DNA of 64,000 nucleotides from Thermodesulfobacteriota bacterium (lineage in GTDB: Bacteria; Desulfobacterota; UBA8473). Numbering within the stretch: position 1 is the stretch's first letter; every line of letters starts with the position of its first letter. The position numbers and the translations under genes are program-made. The notes beneath the pieces are model-generated. The model saw only the letters and a program-made list of their open reading frames with translations. It was not told the origin of the DNA and ran no database searches. The stretch spans positions 1 to 64,000 of the forward strand of contig JBFLWQ010000015.1 of the NCBI GenBank assembly GCA_040757775.1, written 5' to 3'. Below, piece by piece: positions 51,077-60,251 of this stretch.

Positions 51077-52272
51077 AAGCTATGGGAATACAGAAAGGGT
51101 TTAAGCAGACTGAGGTTGGGGTGATTCCGAGGGATTGGGGGTTATTCCCGATTGAGGACTTAACACCGAAAAATAGAAAATACAATATTGTTGATGGACC
51201 ATTTGGCTCAAATTTAAAAACTATTCATTATCGCAAATCTGGTATTCCTATAATTACAAGTGGATATGTAACAGATGGGAAGTTTTCGGCATCGGAATAC
51301 CTTTACGTTGACTTAGAAAAATTTAAGCAAGAGAAGCGAAGTGCTGTAAGGGGTGGAGATATAGTAATGGCTAAAATTGGGGAGAGATGTGGCGCAAGTG
51401 CAATTTTGCCAAAAGATCACCAAGAAGGCATTTTGTCGGGTAACGCATTAAAAATCACTATTGATGAAAATAGATTTTCAAAAGACCTAATTGCTCAAAT
51501 ATTATGGAATCATCACATAATGGGGAATTTTGAATTATTAAGGACCACCGGTGCACAACCAGCCATTTCAATGGCAAATCTGAAAAAATACAAAATCCCC
51601 CTCCCCCCCACCAAAGCCGAGCAAACCGCTATCGCCGCCGTCTTAAACGATGCCGATACCCTCATTACCCAATTGGAAAAACTCATTGCCAAAAAGCGAG
51701 CCATCAAGCAAGGGGCAGTGCAGGAGCTGTTGAAGCCAAAAGTAGGGTGGGAAGCTAATAAATTAGGAGATTTCCTAGATTATGAACAACCCACAAAATA
51801 TTTAGTGGCAGATACAGAGTATAACGACCATAATCAAACGCCAGTTCTTACGGCAGGTAAATCATTTATACTTGGTTATACAAATGAGGGGTTTGGCATT
51901 TTTACAAATCTTCCAGTAATCATTTTTGATGATTTCACCACTTCTATCAAGTTTGTTAATTTTCCTTTTAAAGTTAAATCATCTGCGATGAAAATGTTAA
52001 AGCCTAAGAATGAAAATGTAAATTTGAGATTTGTTTTTGAGTTAATGCAAATGATAAAGTTCGATAGCACTGACCATAAACGATATTGGATTTCAGAATA
52101 TCAAAACATTGAAGTTAAAGTTCCCGAATCAAAAGAACAAACTCGAATCGCCCAAATCCTCTCCGACATGGATGCAGAGATAGAAACCCTAGAAAGGAAA
52201 CTGAAAAAATACAAAATGATTAAACAGGGAATGATGCAGAATTTATTAACGGGGAAAATAAGGTTGGTATGA
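51070..52272 (+). CDS. hsdS: Type I restriction-modification specificity subunit (HsdS)
   Basis: A 400-residue protein with two target-recognition domains. Each is followed by a conserved helix: PPTKAEQTAIAAVLNDADTL with LIAKKRAIKQGAVQELL, and EQTRIAQILSDMDAEIETL with KYKMIKQGMMQNLLTGKIRL at the C-terminus. The opening FKQTEVGVIPRDWG is typical for TRD1. ATG 51070 overlaps hsdM; ATG 51082 is possible. The two TRDs define a bipartite DNA target that cannot be read from sequence alone. Confidence 0.88.
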   Translation: MVEAMGIQKGFKQTEVGVIPRDWGLFPIEDLTPKNRKYNIVDGPFGSNLKTIHYRKSGIPIITSGYVTDGKFSASEYLYVDLEKFKQEKRSAVRGGDIVMAKIGERCGASAILPKDHQEGILSGNALKITIDENRFSKDLIAQILWNHHIMGNFELLRTTGAQPAISMANLKKYKIPLPPTKAEQTAIAAVLNDADTLITQLEKLIAKKRAIKQGAVQELLKPKVGWEANKLGDFLDYEQPTKYLVADTEYNDHNQTPVLTAGKSFILGYTNEGFGIFTNLPVIIFDDFTTSIKFVNFPFKVKSSAMKMLKPKNENVNLRFVFELMQMIKFDSTDHKRYWISEYQNIEVKVPESKEQTRIAQILSDMDAEIETLERKLKKYKMIKQGMMQNLLTGKIRLV

Positions 52273-52412
52273 TTATATTCATATAGTCCTTTTCTCATGT
52301 GACAGGCCATTTAAGGACAGCCTCTGTAAGTAGATGATATAGTTAATGTTTCACGATTATTAAAAATTTAAAGGGCTCCTTAGCAATAGTATTATAAATA
52401 GCGCAGTGTGAC

Positions 52413-53870
52413 ATGGATATAAAAGAACTTCTTAAAAAGAACGGGCCAATGCTTTCTTCATCAATAAAACAGACGATATTGGCATCTGGATTATCTGATG
52501 AAGCTGCCCGCAAGCAAATTTCGAGGGTCAGCAAACAAGTTAAAAAGCTCCATGTAAAGCTCTTTCCCAGGAGGGCTTACTTTTTTTATTTAGAGGATCA
52601 AGAAAATACAACCAAATTCTTTGAAAATTTAGTTGCGGCACTAAAAGAGACAAACTCTATACATTATGGTGCAATTGTTGCTTTGGCCGCCAGGGGTGGG
52701 AAGGCAAGTCTGGAGAAATTCAAGGTATTATCAGGCGCACCAGAAAAGCGGAAGAAACAGAAAAATTTCAATCTTTTAGTTAGTGAACTGATTAATTCAA
52801 AACTTGCTTTTAAAAAAAATGAAGGTGGAGTAGAACTAATAGAGTTGAACATTAATCTGGCATCTTGTTTCAACAAGGACAAGATCGAAGTGCTTGAAGT
52901 TTTGGAGGAATTAATTGTAGCAGCTATGACGGACTGGTTGAAGAAAACCGGGCTTGGTTCTTATAACAAACTGAAACGCTCTAGTGATTTCAATTCCTAT
53001 TATTGGGATATAACAGTTCCTTCGTATGTGTTCCCTTTTTGTATAAAGAAAGAAAATGTAAAACCAGGTTTTATTGTCGTAGATATTCTCCCACAATACA
53101 ACATTCAAACAGAACACATTAAATACTTTATTAAAAAATTCGAGTCATCGAGAAGTCAATACCCTGGTAGATTTTTCCCCATTTTGATAGGAAATAATTT
53201 CGAACCAGATGCGTTCACCTTAGGCAAGAAATCAGGATTCTTAATTACAACACCAGGAAACCTTTTTGGCGACTCTGTAGGTGCTTTACTCTCAGACCTC
53301 AAGAATACTTTGGAAAACATGTCAGCCGCGGCCACAAAGAAATCAGAGGAGGAGATTTCGAAAATGATTCGTTCGGTTGCTAAACTGGAAGGAAAATCGA
53401 ATAATATCCGCGGACAATTATTTGAATTAGTTGCAGGACATATTGTTTCAAAAGCTTTTAGTGGTTATGTAGATATTAGGAAAAAAATTCATGATCAAAA
53501 TGGTAGAAAAGCTGAAATTGATGTAATTTGTTTCGAAGGCAGTAAAGCAATACGAATATTTGAATGCAAAGGAAATAATGCAAATCAGGTAATTGATTTG
53601 CCAACGATACAGGAATGGGAAACAAAAATAAACATCATCCGAAACTGGCTAGACTGTAATAATGAATATAGGAGTCGAAAGCAGTATTTCGAATTTTGGA
53701 CAACAAGCAGTTTTAAACCTGAAGCAATCTCCTATCTAGATAAGGTTAAAGCCTCTGTTAGAAAATACACTGTAGATTACAAAGCATCTAATGGTGTGTT
53801 GGCTATGGCAAAAAATGAAAATCTCAATTCAATTCATGCTCTTTTATTAGAACACTATGGAGCAGAATAA
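52413..53870 (+). CDS. Unrecognised winged-helix plus PD-(D/E)XK nuclease-like protein in hsd operon
   Basis: A 485-residue protein I do not recognise as a named family. The N-terminal ~60 residues resemble a winged-helix segment (MLSSSIKQTILASGLSDEAA). Near residues 335-390 is a restriction-endonuclease-type core: RGQLFELVAGHIV (helix with Glu), then AEIDVICFEG with Asp370 and IFECKGN with Glu384 and Lys386, giving D-x13-ExK. Its stop overlaps hsdR's ATG, so it belongs to the hsd operon, in the hsdS-hsdR slot where YhcG nucleases are often found. It may be an accessory nuclease or regulator of restriction. The 140 bases upstream (52273-52412) show no gene. Confidence 0.72.
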   Translation: MDIKELLKKNGPMLSSSIKQTILASGLSDEAARKQISRVSKQVKKLHVKLFPRRAYFFYLEDQENTTKFFENLVAALKETNSIHYGAIVALAARGGKASLEKFKVLSGAPEKRKKQKNFNLLVSELINSKLAFKKNEGGVELIELNINLASCFNKDKIEVLEVLEELIVAAMTDWLKKTGLGSYNKLKRSSDFNSYYWDITVPSYVFPFCIKKENVKPGFIVVDILPQYNIQTEHIKYFIKKFESSRSQYPGRFFPILIGNNFEPDAFTLGKKSGFLITTPGNLFGDSVGALLSDLKNTLENMSAAATKKSEEEISKMIRSVAKLEGKSNNIRGQLFELVAGHIVSKAFSGYVDIRKKIHDQNGRKAEIDVICFEGSKAIRIFECKGNNANQVIDLPTIQEWETKINIIRNWLDCNNEYRSRKQYFEFWTTSSFKPEAISYLDKVKASVRKYTVDYKASNGVLAMAKNENLNSIHALLLEHYGAE

Positions 53871-56800
53871 TGGACAACATCGGCAAAAAAGAACGGGAAA
53901 CCCAAAACCGTGTGGTGGCGTTGTTTCAAAATGAACTGAAATACCGTTATCTCGGCAATTGGGAAGAACGGGAAGACAACAGCAACATTGAGGAAGAAAT
54001 ATTAGCCAATTATCTCACCCAAAAAGGATACAGCCGAAACCTGATAGACAAAGCTCTGTATGAATTCGGCAAAACAGCCAATGACCAGGGTAAATCACTT
54101 TATGACGTCAATAAGGAAGTGTATTCCATGCTTCGCTATGGCGTGAATGTGCAGCCCGAAATCGGACAGAACAAGGAAACCGTCTGGCTCATTGACTGGG
54201 AAAACCCCTTAGAAAACGATTTTGCCATTGCCGAAGAAGTTACCATCAAAGGAATCCACAAAAAACGTCCTGATATTATTTTGTATGTGAACGGTATTGC
54301 ATTGGGTGTTTTGGAGCTCAAACGAAGCACCGTATCCATATCTGAAGGCATCCGTCAAAACCTGGACAATCAAAAACATATCTTCATAAAGTCGTTTTTT
54401 AGCACCATTCAGTATGTCATGGCAGGAAATGACATTGAAGGCCTTGCGCATGCCGCGATTGATACCAAAGAGAAATATTTCCTGAGATGGAAAGAGGTCA
54501 GTGAAGAAGTCAATAAAGACCATCTGTACTTGCTTCAACTTACCAAGCCCATCCGTGACAGAGCAACCTGTTATGATTATCCGCTCGATAAAAACATTGT
54601 GGAATTGCTGCATAAAGAACGCTTTATTGAGTTGCTGCACGATTTTATTGTCTATGACAGAGGGCAAAAAAAACTGGCCAGACCCAATCAGTATTTCGGC
54701 GTTAAAGCCGCACAGGATTTTGTGAAACGCGGAGAAGGCGGCATCATCTGGCACACACAGGGTAGTGGCAAGAGTTTAACGATGGTATGGCTCACCAAAT
54801 GGATCAGGGAATACAACCCCAACGCCAGGGTGCTGATTATTACCGACCGTGAGGAACTGGATGACCAGATAGAAAAAGTGTACAAAGGAGTTCAGGAAGA
54901 TATTTACCGTACCAAAAGCGGAAAAGATTTGCTGAATAAACTAAATGATAATTCGCCTTTGCTGATGTGTTCACTGATTCACAAATTTGGTGGTAAGGAA
55001 GAGGTGGATGACAAAGACATGGATGATTATTTGCAGGATTTACGCAGTAGCATCCCTTCTAATTTTAAAGCTAAAGGCGATATCTATGTATTTGTGGACG
55101 AATGCCACCGAACACAGACTGGCAAGTTACACGAGGCCATGAAACAATTTATACCCGATGCTTTATTTATTGGTTTTACCGGAACTCCTTTACTAAAATC
55201 CGACAAAAAGACCAGCTTGGAAGTTTTCGGAAGATACATTCATACTTACAAATTTGATGAAGCCGTAAACGATAAGGTAGTGCTGGATTTACGTTATGAA
55301 GCCAGAGACATAGAGCAAAACATTACATCGTCGGGAAAGGTTGACGAATGGTTTGAACTCAAAACCCGTGGCCTTACTGACTTTGCCAAAGCCGAGTTGA
55401 AACAGAAATGGGGCACGCTGAAAAAGGTGTTCAGTTCCAAATCGCGATTGGAAAAAATCGTACTTGACATGATGCTCGACATGGAGAAAAAAGAACGTCT
55501 CCAAAACGGCAGGGGCAATGCCATGCTGGTTTCAGACAGTATATACAATGCCTGTCGTTATTATGAGCTGTTTCAAAACGCAGGTTTAAAAAATATGGCT
55601 ATTGTAACGTCATTCGTTCCAACCCATACTGATATTAAGGGAGAAGAAACAGGCGAAGGATACACCGAAAAATTGCAGCGTTTTGAGATATATCGAAAAA
55701 TGCTGGCAAACTATTTTAACGAAGACCCCGATACAGCTATCAACAAGGTCGAGCAGTTTGAAAAAGAGGTAAAGAAAAAATTTGTAGAAGAACCTGCCCA
55801 GATGAAATTGCTGATTGTTGTAAACAAACTGCTCACCGGTTTTGACGCACCATCGGCCACTTACCTGTACCTGGATAAAAAACTCAGGGACCACGGGCTT
55901 TTTCAGGCAGTTTGCCGTGTAAACCGATTGGATGATGATAAGGAATACGGATACATAATTGACTACATGGATTTGTTCAGGAGTTTGGAAATAGCTTTCA
56001 AGGATTATACTTCCGAAGTGTTCAGTGGCTATGAAAAAGCAGACATTGAAGGCTTATTAAAAGACCGCCTGCAAAAAGGCAAAGAAAGATTAGAAGAGGC
56101 ATTGGAAGCCGTAAAGGCATTATGTGAAGCCGTTGAACCACCCAAAGACACTCTTTCCCATATTCATTACTTCTGCGGCAAAAACACCGAAAACCCGGAT
56201 GAACTGAAAGACACCGAACCGAAACGGGTTTCCTTGTATAGACTGACCATTGCGCTCATCCGGGCATATACCAACATAGCCGATGAAATGAAAGAAGCAG
56301 GTTATACTGATAAAGAAGCAGAGCAGATTAAAAACGACATCAAACACTTTGAAAACCTGCGAAAAGAGATACAGCTTGCCAGTGGCGATTATATCGACTT
56401 GAAACAATATGAGCCTGCTATGCGTTATTTGATTGACAGCTACATCGGAGCGGAAGAAAGTCGTATGCTTGCCAATTTTGATGACATGAGTATGGTTGAA
56501 TTGCTGGTTGAAAAAGGAAAAGATGCTATAAATGATGTACCCAAAAAAATCCGTGATAATAAAGATGCAATGGCGGAAGCCATAGAAAACAATTTGCGTA
56601 AAGTAATAATTGAAGAAAGCCCGACCAACCCTGTTTACTATGAAAAAATGAGCGTGCTTTTAGATGAACTCATCAAGCTGCGCAAAGAAGCCACTTTGGA
56701 ATACGAAAAGTATTTGCAGGAAATCATTGACCTTTCAAAAAAAGTGAAGAAACCAAACACTAATTCTGAGTATCCTTTTTCAATAAATACAAACGCTAAA

Positions 56801-57013
56801 AGGTCATTGTATGATAATCTTGGCAGAAACGAAGCAATTGCAAATGAATTAGACCATAAAATATTAACAACGAAAAAAGACGGGTGGAGAGATAATATTC
56901 AAAAGTCAAAAGCCGTCAAATACGCAATTGGAGAAGTATTGGAAGAATACGGCATTAAAGAGCCGGATGCTTCATATGTGTTCAATCTTGTTAAAAATCA
57001 AAGAGAATACTGA
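53870..57013 (+). CDS. hsdR: Type I restriction endonuclease, motor/nuclease subunit (HsdR)
   Basis: A 1047-residue subunit. N-terminal nuclease domain with RPDIILYVNGIALGVLELKR (catalytic D ... ExK). SF2 helicase motor with Walker A TQGSGKSLTM (about residue 300), DECHR box, FTGTPLL motif III, and the motif VI-like VCRVNRLDDDK. The C-terminal helical domain mediates HsdM contact. It translocates and cleaves unmethylated DNA. It overlaps the upstream PD-(D/E)XK gene and the downstream peptidase gene (TGATG), so the operon runs 48626-57729. Confidence 0.92.
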   Translation: MDNIGKKERETQNRVVALFQNELKYRYLGNWEEREDNSNIEEEILANYLTQKGYSRNLIDKALYEFGKTANDQGKSLYDVNKEVYSMLRYGVNVQPEIGQNKETVWLIDWENPLENDFAIAEEVTIKGIHKKRPDIILYVNGIALGVLELKRSTVSISEGIRQNLDNQKHIFIKSFFSTIQYVMAGNDIEGLAHAAIDTKEKYFLRWKEVSEEVNKDHLYLLQLTKPIRDRATCYDYPLDKNIVELLHKERFIELLHDFIVYDRGQKKLARPNQYFGVKAAQDFVKRGEGGIIWHTQGSGKSLTMVWLTKWIREYNPNARVLIITDREELDDQIEKVYKGVQEDIYRTKSGKDLLNKLNDNSPLLMCSLIHKFGGKEEVDDKDMDDYLQDLRSSIPSNFKAKGDIYVFVDECHRTQTGKLHEAMKQFIPDALFIGFTGTPLLKSDKKTSLEVFGRYIHTYKFDEAVNDKVVLDLRYEARDIEQNITSSGKVDEWFELKTRGLTDFAKAELKQKWGTLKKVFSSKSRLEKIVLDMMLDMEKKERLQNGRGNAMLVSDSIYNACRYYELFQNAGLKNMAIVTSFVPTHTDIKGEETGEGYTEKLQRFEIYRKMLANYFNEDPDTAINKVEQFEKEVKKKFVEEPAQMKLLIVVNKLLTGFDAPSATYLYLDKKLRDHGLFQAVCRVNRLDDDKEYGYIIDYMDLFRSLEIAFKDYTSEVFSGYEKADIEGLLKDRLQKGKERLEEALEAVKALCEAVEPPKDTLSHIHYFCGKNTENPDELKDTEPKRVSLYRLTIALIRAYTNIADEMKEAGYTDKEAEQIKNDIKHFENLRKEIQLASGDYIDLKQYEPAMRYLIDSYIGAEESRMLANFDDMSMVELLVEKGKDAINDVPKKIRDNKDAMAEAIENNLRKVIIEESPTNPVYYEKMSVLLDELIKLRKEATLEYEKYLQEIIDLSKKVKKPNTNSEYPFSINTNAKRSLYDNLGRNEAIANELDHKILTTKKDGWRDNIQKSKAVKYAIGEVLEEYGIKEPDASYVFNLVKNQREY

Positions 57014-57729
57014 TGGAACAAATCACTGTCAACAATATCAAAATTGATGTAGTTCGTAAAAACATTAAAAACATACATCTGGCCGTTTATCCGCCAACAG
57101 GTAGGGTGCGCATTGCCGTACCATTAAAAGCAAATGATGATGCAGTTCGCCTTTTTGCTATTTCAAAATTAGGCTGGATAAAACGACACCGACTAAAATT
57201 TGAAGGGCAGGAAAGAATTACACCAAGAGAATACAAAAACCGGGAAAGCCATTATTTTCAAGGCAAAAGATACCTACTGAATATCATTGAAGAGGATGCA
57301 CCACCCAAGGTTATTTTAAAAAACAAAACTTACATCGACCTTTATGTAAGACCTGGGATACCAGTTGAAAAACGGCATACAATAATGACCGAATGGTATC
57401 GGGTTGAACTGAAAAAACAAATTCCCGCAATGATTGAAAAATGGGAAAAAACATTGAATGTCAAAGTGAACGAGTGGCAAGTAAAGCGGATGAAAACCAA
57501 GTGGGGCTCGTGCAATATTGAAAAGAAAAGAATTTGGATAAACCTCGAGCTGGCTAAGAAGCCGGATTATTGTTTAGAATATATCATCGTACATGAAATG
57601 GTTCACTTGTTGGAAAGGCATCACAATGACAGGTTTCTATATTACATGGATAAATACTTGCCAAACTGGAAGCAGTTGAAAACAGAATTAAGCAGACTAC
57701 CTATAAGCCATACATATTGGAACTATTGA
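57013..57729 (+). CDS. YgjP/M48-type zinc metallopeptidase
   Basis: A 238-residue protein of the YgjP-like (DUF45) metallopeptidase family. The zinc site is VHEMVHLLERHHNDRF (HExxH plus a further His), preceded by the conserved KMKTKWGSCN-like segment (MKTKWGSCNIEKKRIWINL). It is often found next to hsdR in type I loci; a role in restriction is not established. The start overlaps the hsdR stop. Confidence 0.85.
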   Translation: MEQITVNNIKIDVVRKNIKNIHLAVYPPTGRVRIAVPLKANDDAVRLFAISKLGWIKRHRLKFEGQERITPREYKNRESHYFQGKRYLLNIIEEDAPPKVILKNKTYIDLYVRPGIPVEKRHTIMTEWYRVELKKQIPAMIEKWEKTLNVKVNEWQVKRMKTKWGSCNIEKKRIWINLELAKKPDYCLEYIIVHEMVHLLERHHNDRFLYYMDKYLPNWKQLKTELSRLPISHTYWNY

Positions 57730-57751
57730 TTAAAATTCATATTTATTAAAA

Positions 57752-58312
57752 ATGATACCAAGCGATAATTTAAATAAAATAAACAACGTAACAACACCGA
57801 AATTTATAGCCTTTACAATAGGATTCTTATTATTGATTATTACATTAATTTTTGATGCTGATGGCTTTATCTTTATCATCGATCACGCAAATCTCCTGTT
57901 TCATGAAGCCGGGCATATAATATTTGGAATTTTTGGCAGTACACTTGGGCTTTATGGCGGTACTCTGGGGCAGTTGGTATTTCCGATAATAACGGCGTTG
58001 ACTTTTTTACGACAGGCAGCCTTAGTCTCCTTTTCAGTTTCAATGTTATGGTTATTTGAAAACTTTTTTAACATTGCCAGATACATGGCAGACTCAAGGG
58101 CACAAGAATTACCGCTGGTGGGCAGCGGCGAACACGATTGGACAACGATATTTACAGGCATTGGTCTATTAAATTACGATACTGCCGTTGCAAATTTTGT
58201 CAGGTTTATAGGTTGGTTGGGTTTAATATCCACTATGCTTTTTATAACATATCAATGGAATCGATATAGAAAAGAGCATACTGTGACAAAAATAGGGACA
58301 GTCCACACTTAA
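57752..58312 (+). CDS. Membrane protein with HEAGH zinc-peptidase-like motif
   Basis: A 186-residue membrane protein with about four to five hydrophobic helices and the motif LLFHEAGHIIFGIFG (HExxH in or near a helix), resembling M50-type intramembrane metallopeptidases, though the second metal motif is not obvious. A conserved AQELPLVGSGEHDWTTIFTG segment follows. It lies 22 bases after the peptidase gene with no clear RBS. Function unknown. Confidence 0.65.
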   Translation: MIPSDNLNKINNVTTPKFIAFTIGFLLLIITLIFDADGFIFIIDHANLLFHEAGHIIFGIFGSTLGLYGGTLGQLVFPIITALTFLRQAALVSFSVSMLWLFENFFNIARYMADSRAQELPLVGSGEHDWTTIFTGIGLLNYDTAVANFVRFIGWLGLISTMLFITYQWNRYRKEHTVTKIGTVHT

Positions 58313-58342
58313 TTTAATACGTGAAATTATATTGGTAACCTT

Positions 58343-58555
58343 GTGAGTAAAAAAATGATTGAAATTGAACCGAATTTTCAAAAAAGAAATGAATTCAAAG
58401 GTGACGATTTAGTATGCTACTGTTTTAACTATACGAAAAGAGATATCGAAAATGACTTTGTTACTAACAATCGTTCTTTGATCTACGAAAAGATTTCCTC
58501 TGAAAAGAAGGCAGGAAGGTGCAATTGTGCTGAGGAAAATCCGAAAGGAAAGTGA
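58343..58555 (+). CDS. Small BFD/CopZ-type 2Fe-2S protein
   Basis: A 70-residue protein with the cysteine layout VCYCFNYTKRDIENDF ... GRCNCAEENP (CxC plus CxC), which fits the BFD-like 2Fe-2S domain found alone or in CopZ-type proteins. The start is GTG 58343 or ATG 58355. It is the gene before the selenoprotein, in the same direction (59-base gap). A redox role alongside the SelW-like protein is possible but unproven. Confidence 0.72.
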   Translation: MSKKMIEIEPNFQKRNEFKGDDLVCYCFNYTKRDIENDFVTNNRSLIYEKISSEKKAGRCNCAEENPKGK

Positions 58556-58614
58556 TGTTTAGCTGACGTCCACCAGGTTGTGGAAACCTTAAAAAAGATG
58601 AAAAGGAGTGAGAC

Positions 58615-58851
58615 ATGAAAATATCGATAAAATACTGTACATCTTGAAACTATCTGCCAAAAGCCTCCAGTTTGGCGGCAAAAATAAAAAAAGAATTCGG
58701 TATTGAGGTAAAATTAATTAAGGGCAGCAATGGGATTTTTGATGTCGTTGCCGATGGCAACCTCATATTTTCTAAACACGAGGTTGGTCGATTTCCAAAG
58801 GAAGAAGAGGTAATTGATTTGTTAAAAAAAATGAATTTAAAGCGAGGTTAG
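58615..58851 (+). CDS. SelW-like (Rdx family) selenoprotein with in-frame TGA
   Basis: 78 residues with selenocysteine at codon 11 (TGA 58645-58647): MKISIKYCTS-U-NYLPKAS. The CxxU redox motif sits exactly where Rdx/SelW thioredoxin-fold proteins have CxxC or CxxU. After the TGA the frame stays open to TAG 58849 and keeps family features, notably GIFDVVADGNLIFSKHEVGR followed by FP. A strong RBS (AAAAGGAGTG) precedes ATG 58615. A hairpin suited to a bacterial SECIS follows the TGA. Standard gene calling would miss it. Likely a thiol/selenol redox protein; its partner is unknown. The next gene starts two bases after its stop. Confidence 0.88.
58654..58678 (+). promoter_or_regulatory. Candidate bacterial SECIS hairpin
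   Basis: CTGCCAAA (58654-58661) pairs with TTTGGCGG (58671-58678), eight base pairs with one U-G wobble, closing the nine-base loop AGCCTCCAG. It begins six bases after the TGA, the position at which SelB-dependent SECIS elements lie within the coding region. Confidence 0.6.
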
Positions 58852-58853
58852 CA

Positions 58854-60179
58854 ATGTTAGGAAAGCAGATGAGCAAGATTATAGTATTGATTATCTGTAT
58901 GTATCCTTTGTTATTTGCAGTTAATGCATATCCTGAAGAGAAAATATTTATTAAAGAGTATACCTATCGTGCAAGCGACCTCGACAGCAAGGTTTCCAGC
59001 AGAACAATCGCTCTTGAACAGGTTAAGAGGCTTGTTCTGGAGGAACTGGGGACGTATCTGAAAAGCGAGACAGCGGTTAAAAACTTTGAATTAACAAAGG
59101 ATCAATTGACTGCTTTTACAGCAGGTGTAACGAGAATCATGGTTATTGATGAAAGATGGGATGGAAAAACATATTATCTGAAAGCAAAGATAGTAGCTGA
59201 CCCGGAAGAAGTGACCCGTTCAATCGAGAAAATCCGTGCAGACCAAACTATGAGCAGGGTGCTCGAAGAAACCAGCAGGAAGGCAGATGATGCCGTGAAG
59301 GAGATTGATAAGTTAAGAAAAGAACTGGAGACCATGAAGACCAATGCCAAAAAACAGCAGGAGTACACAAAAGCTGTCGAGAAGCTGTCTTCCAGGGAAT
59401 GGTTTGATAAGGGATATGCACTTATCATAGCGGGCAACTACCAGGAGGCAATCGCAGCCTACTCAAAAGTGGTCGGCTTGGAGACGGACAACGTCACAGC
59501 ACTAATTCATCTCGCATGGGCATATAACGGGGCAGGTAATTATAAAAAGGCAATCGTTCATTTGGACAGTGCAATAGCACTGGAGCCAAAAAATGAGCAT
59601 GCATACGTTCAGCGCGCCTGGTCTTACAACGCATTGAGCAAATATCAGTCGGCGATCGTTGATCTGGATAAGGCATTAAGCATAAACCAGAATAACCAAT
59701 GGGCATATTATCACAGGGGCTGGGCATACAATGCCTTGGGCAATTTTCTGCAAGCTAAGAAAGATATGGACAATGCTGTAAAGATCAACCCGAACGAACC
59801 CTTTAATTATTTTATGCGCAGTTGGTCTTATAACGGTCTGGGGAACTTTCAAGAGGCGATAAAAGATGCGGATACGGCATTAAAATTGTCCCCTGACAAT
59901 AAATATGCATTAATTCAAAGGGGGTGGGCATATAACGGTTTGGGGAATTATCAGCAGGCTGAAAAAGATTTCAACGCAACGTTAGACATAGATCCTAAAT
60001 TCGCAGATGGTTACTATAATCTGGCTATTTTTTATTATTACAGGGAGGGAAAAGAAAAGGCCATGATATTCCTGGCCAGAGCGATAAAGCTTGACGCAAA
60101 CCTGAAACAAAGGGCAAAGGCAGATTTAAACTTCAAAAATCTGAGCAATGACAAAGAGTTCGAAAGATTAGTAAACTGA
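58854..60179 (+). CDS. Exported TPR-repeat protein
   Basis: A 441-residue protein. A signal peptide (KIIVLIICMYPLLFAVNAYP) is followed by a ~95-residue domain (YRASDLDSKVSSRTIALEQV ... YYLKAKIVADPEEV) of the kind found in secreted proteins of this group, then a coiled coil (about 120-170). Six to seven TPR units follow; five have an almost identical first helix (AWAYNGLGNYQQA type). No catalytic motif; a periplasmic scaffold is likely. The start is two bases from the selenoprotein stop, with the RBS inside that gene, so translation is probably coupled. Confidence 0.82.
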   Translation: MLGKQMSKIIVLIICMYPLLFAVNAYPEEKIFIKEYTYRASDLDSKVSSRTIALEQVKRLVLEELGTYLKSETAVKNFELTKDQLTAFTAGVTRIMVIDERWDGKTYYLKAKIVADPEEVTRSIEKIRADQTMSRVLEETSRKADDAVKEIDKLRKELETMKTNAKKQQEYTKAVEKLSSREWFDKGYALIIAGNYQEAIAAYSKVVGLETDNVTALIHLAWAYNGAGNYKKAIVHLDSAIALEPKNEHAYVQRAWSYNALSKYQSAIVDLDKALSINQNNQWAYYHRGWAYNALGNFLQAKKDMDNAVKINPNEPFNYFMRSWSYNGLGNFQEAIKDADTALKLSPDNKYALIQRGWAYNGLGNYQQAEKDFNATLDIDPKFADGYYNLAIFYYYREGKEKAMIFLARAIKLDANLKQRAKADLNFKNLSNDKEFERLVN

Positions 60180-60251
60180 ATTCCAATTCGCATAGAAAAA
60201 TATTTTACGGGTAGTGGCTTCCTGGATAAGGGGAAAGAGAGAGTTTTTATA

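Noticed and set aside
52395-52412. GCAGTGTGACATGG before the PD-(D/E)XK gene as another TATCAC-N3-GTGATA operator
   Set aside because: Only half of the motif is present and there is no palindrome.
57952-58161. Reverse-strand frames within the HEAGH membrane protein and other gene shadows
   Set aside because: They are antisense frames of well-supported genes with no homology or RBS of their own.
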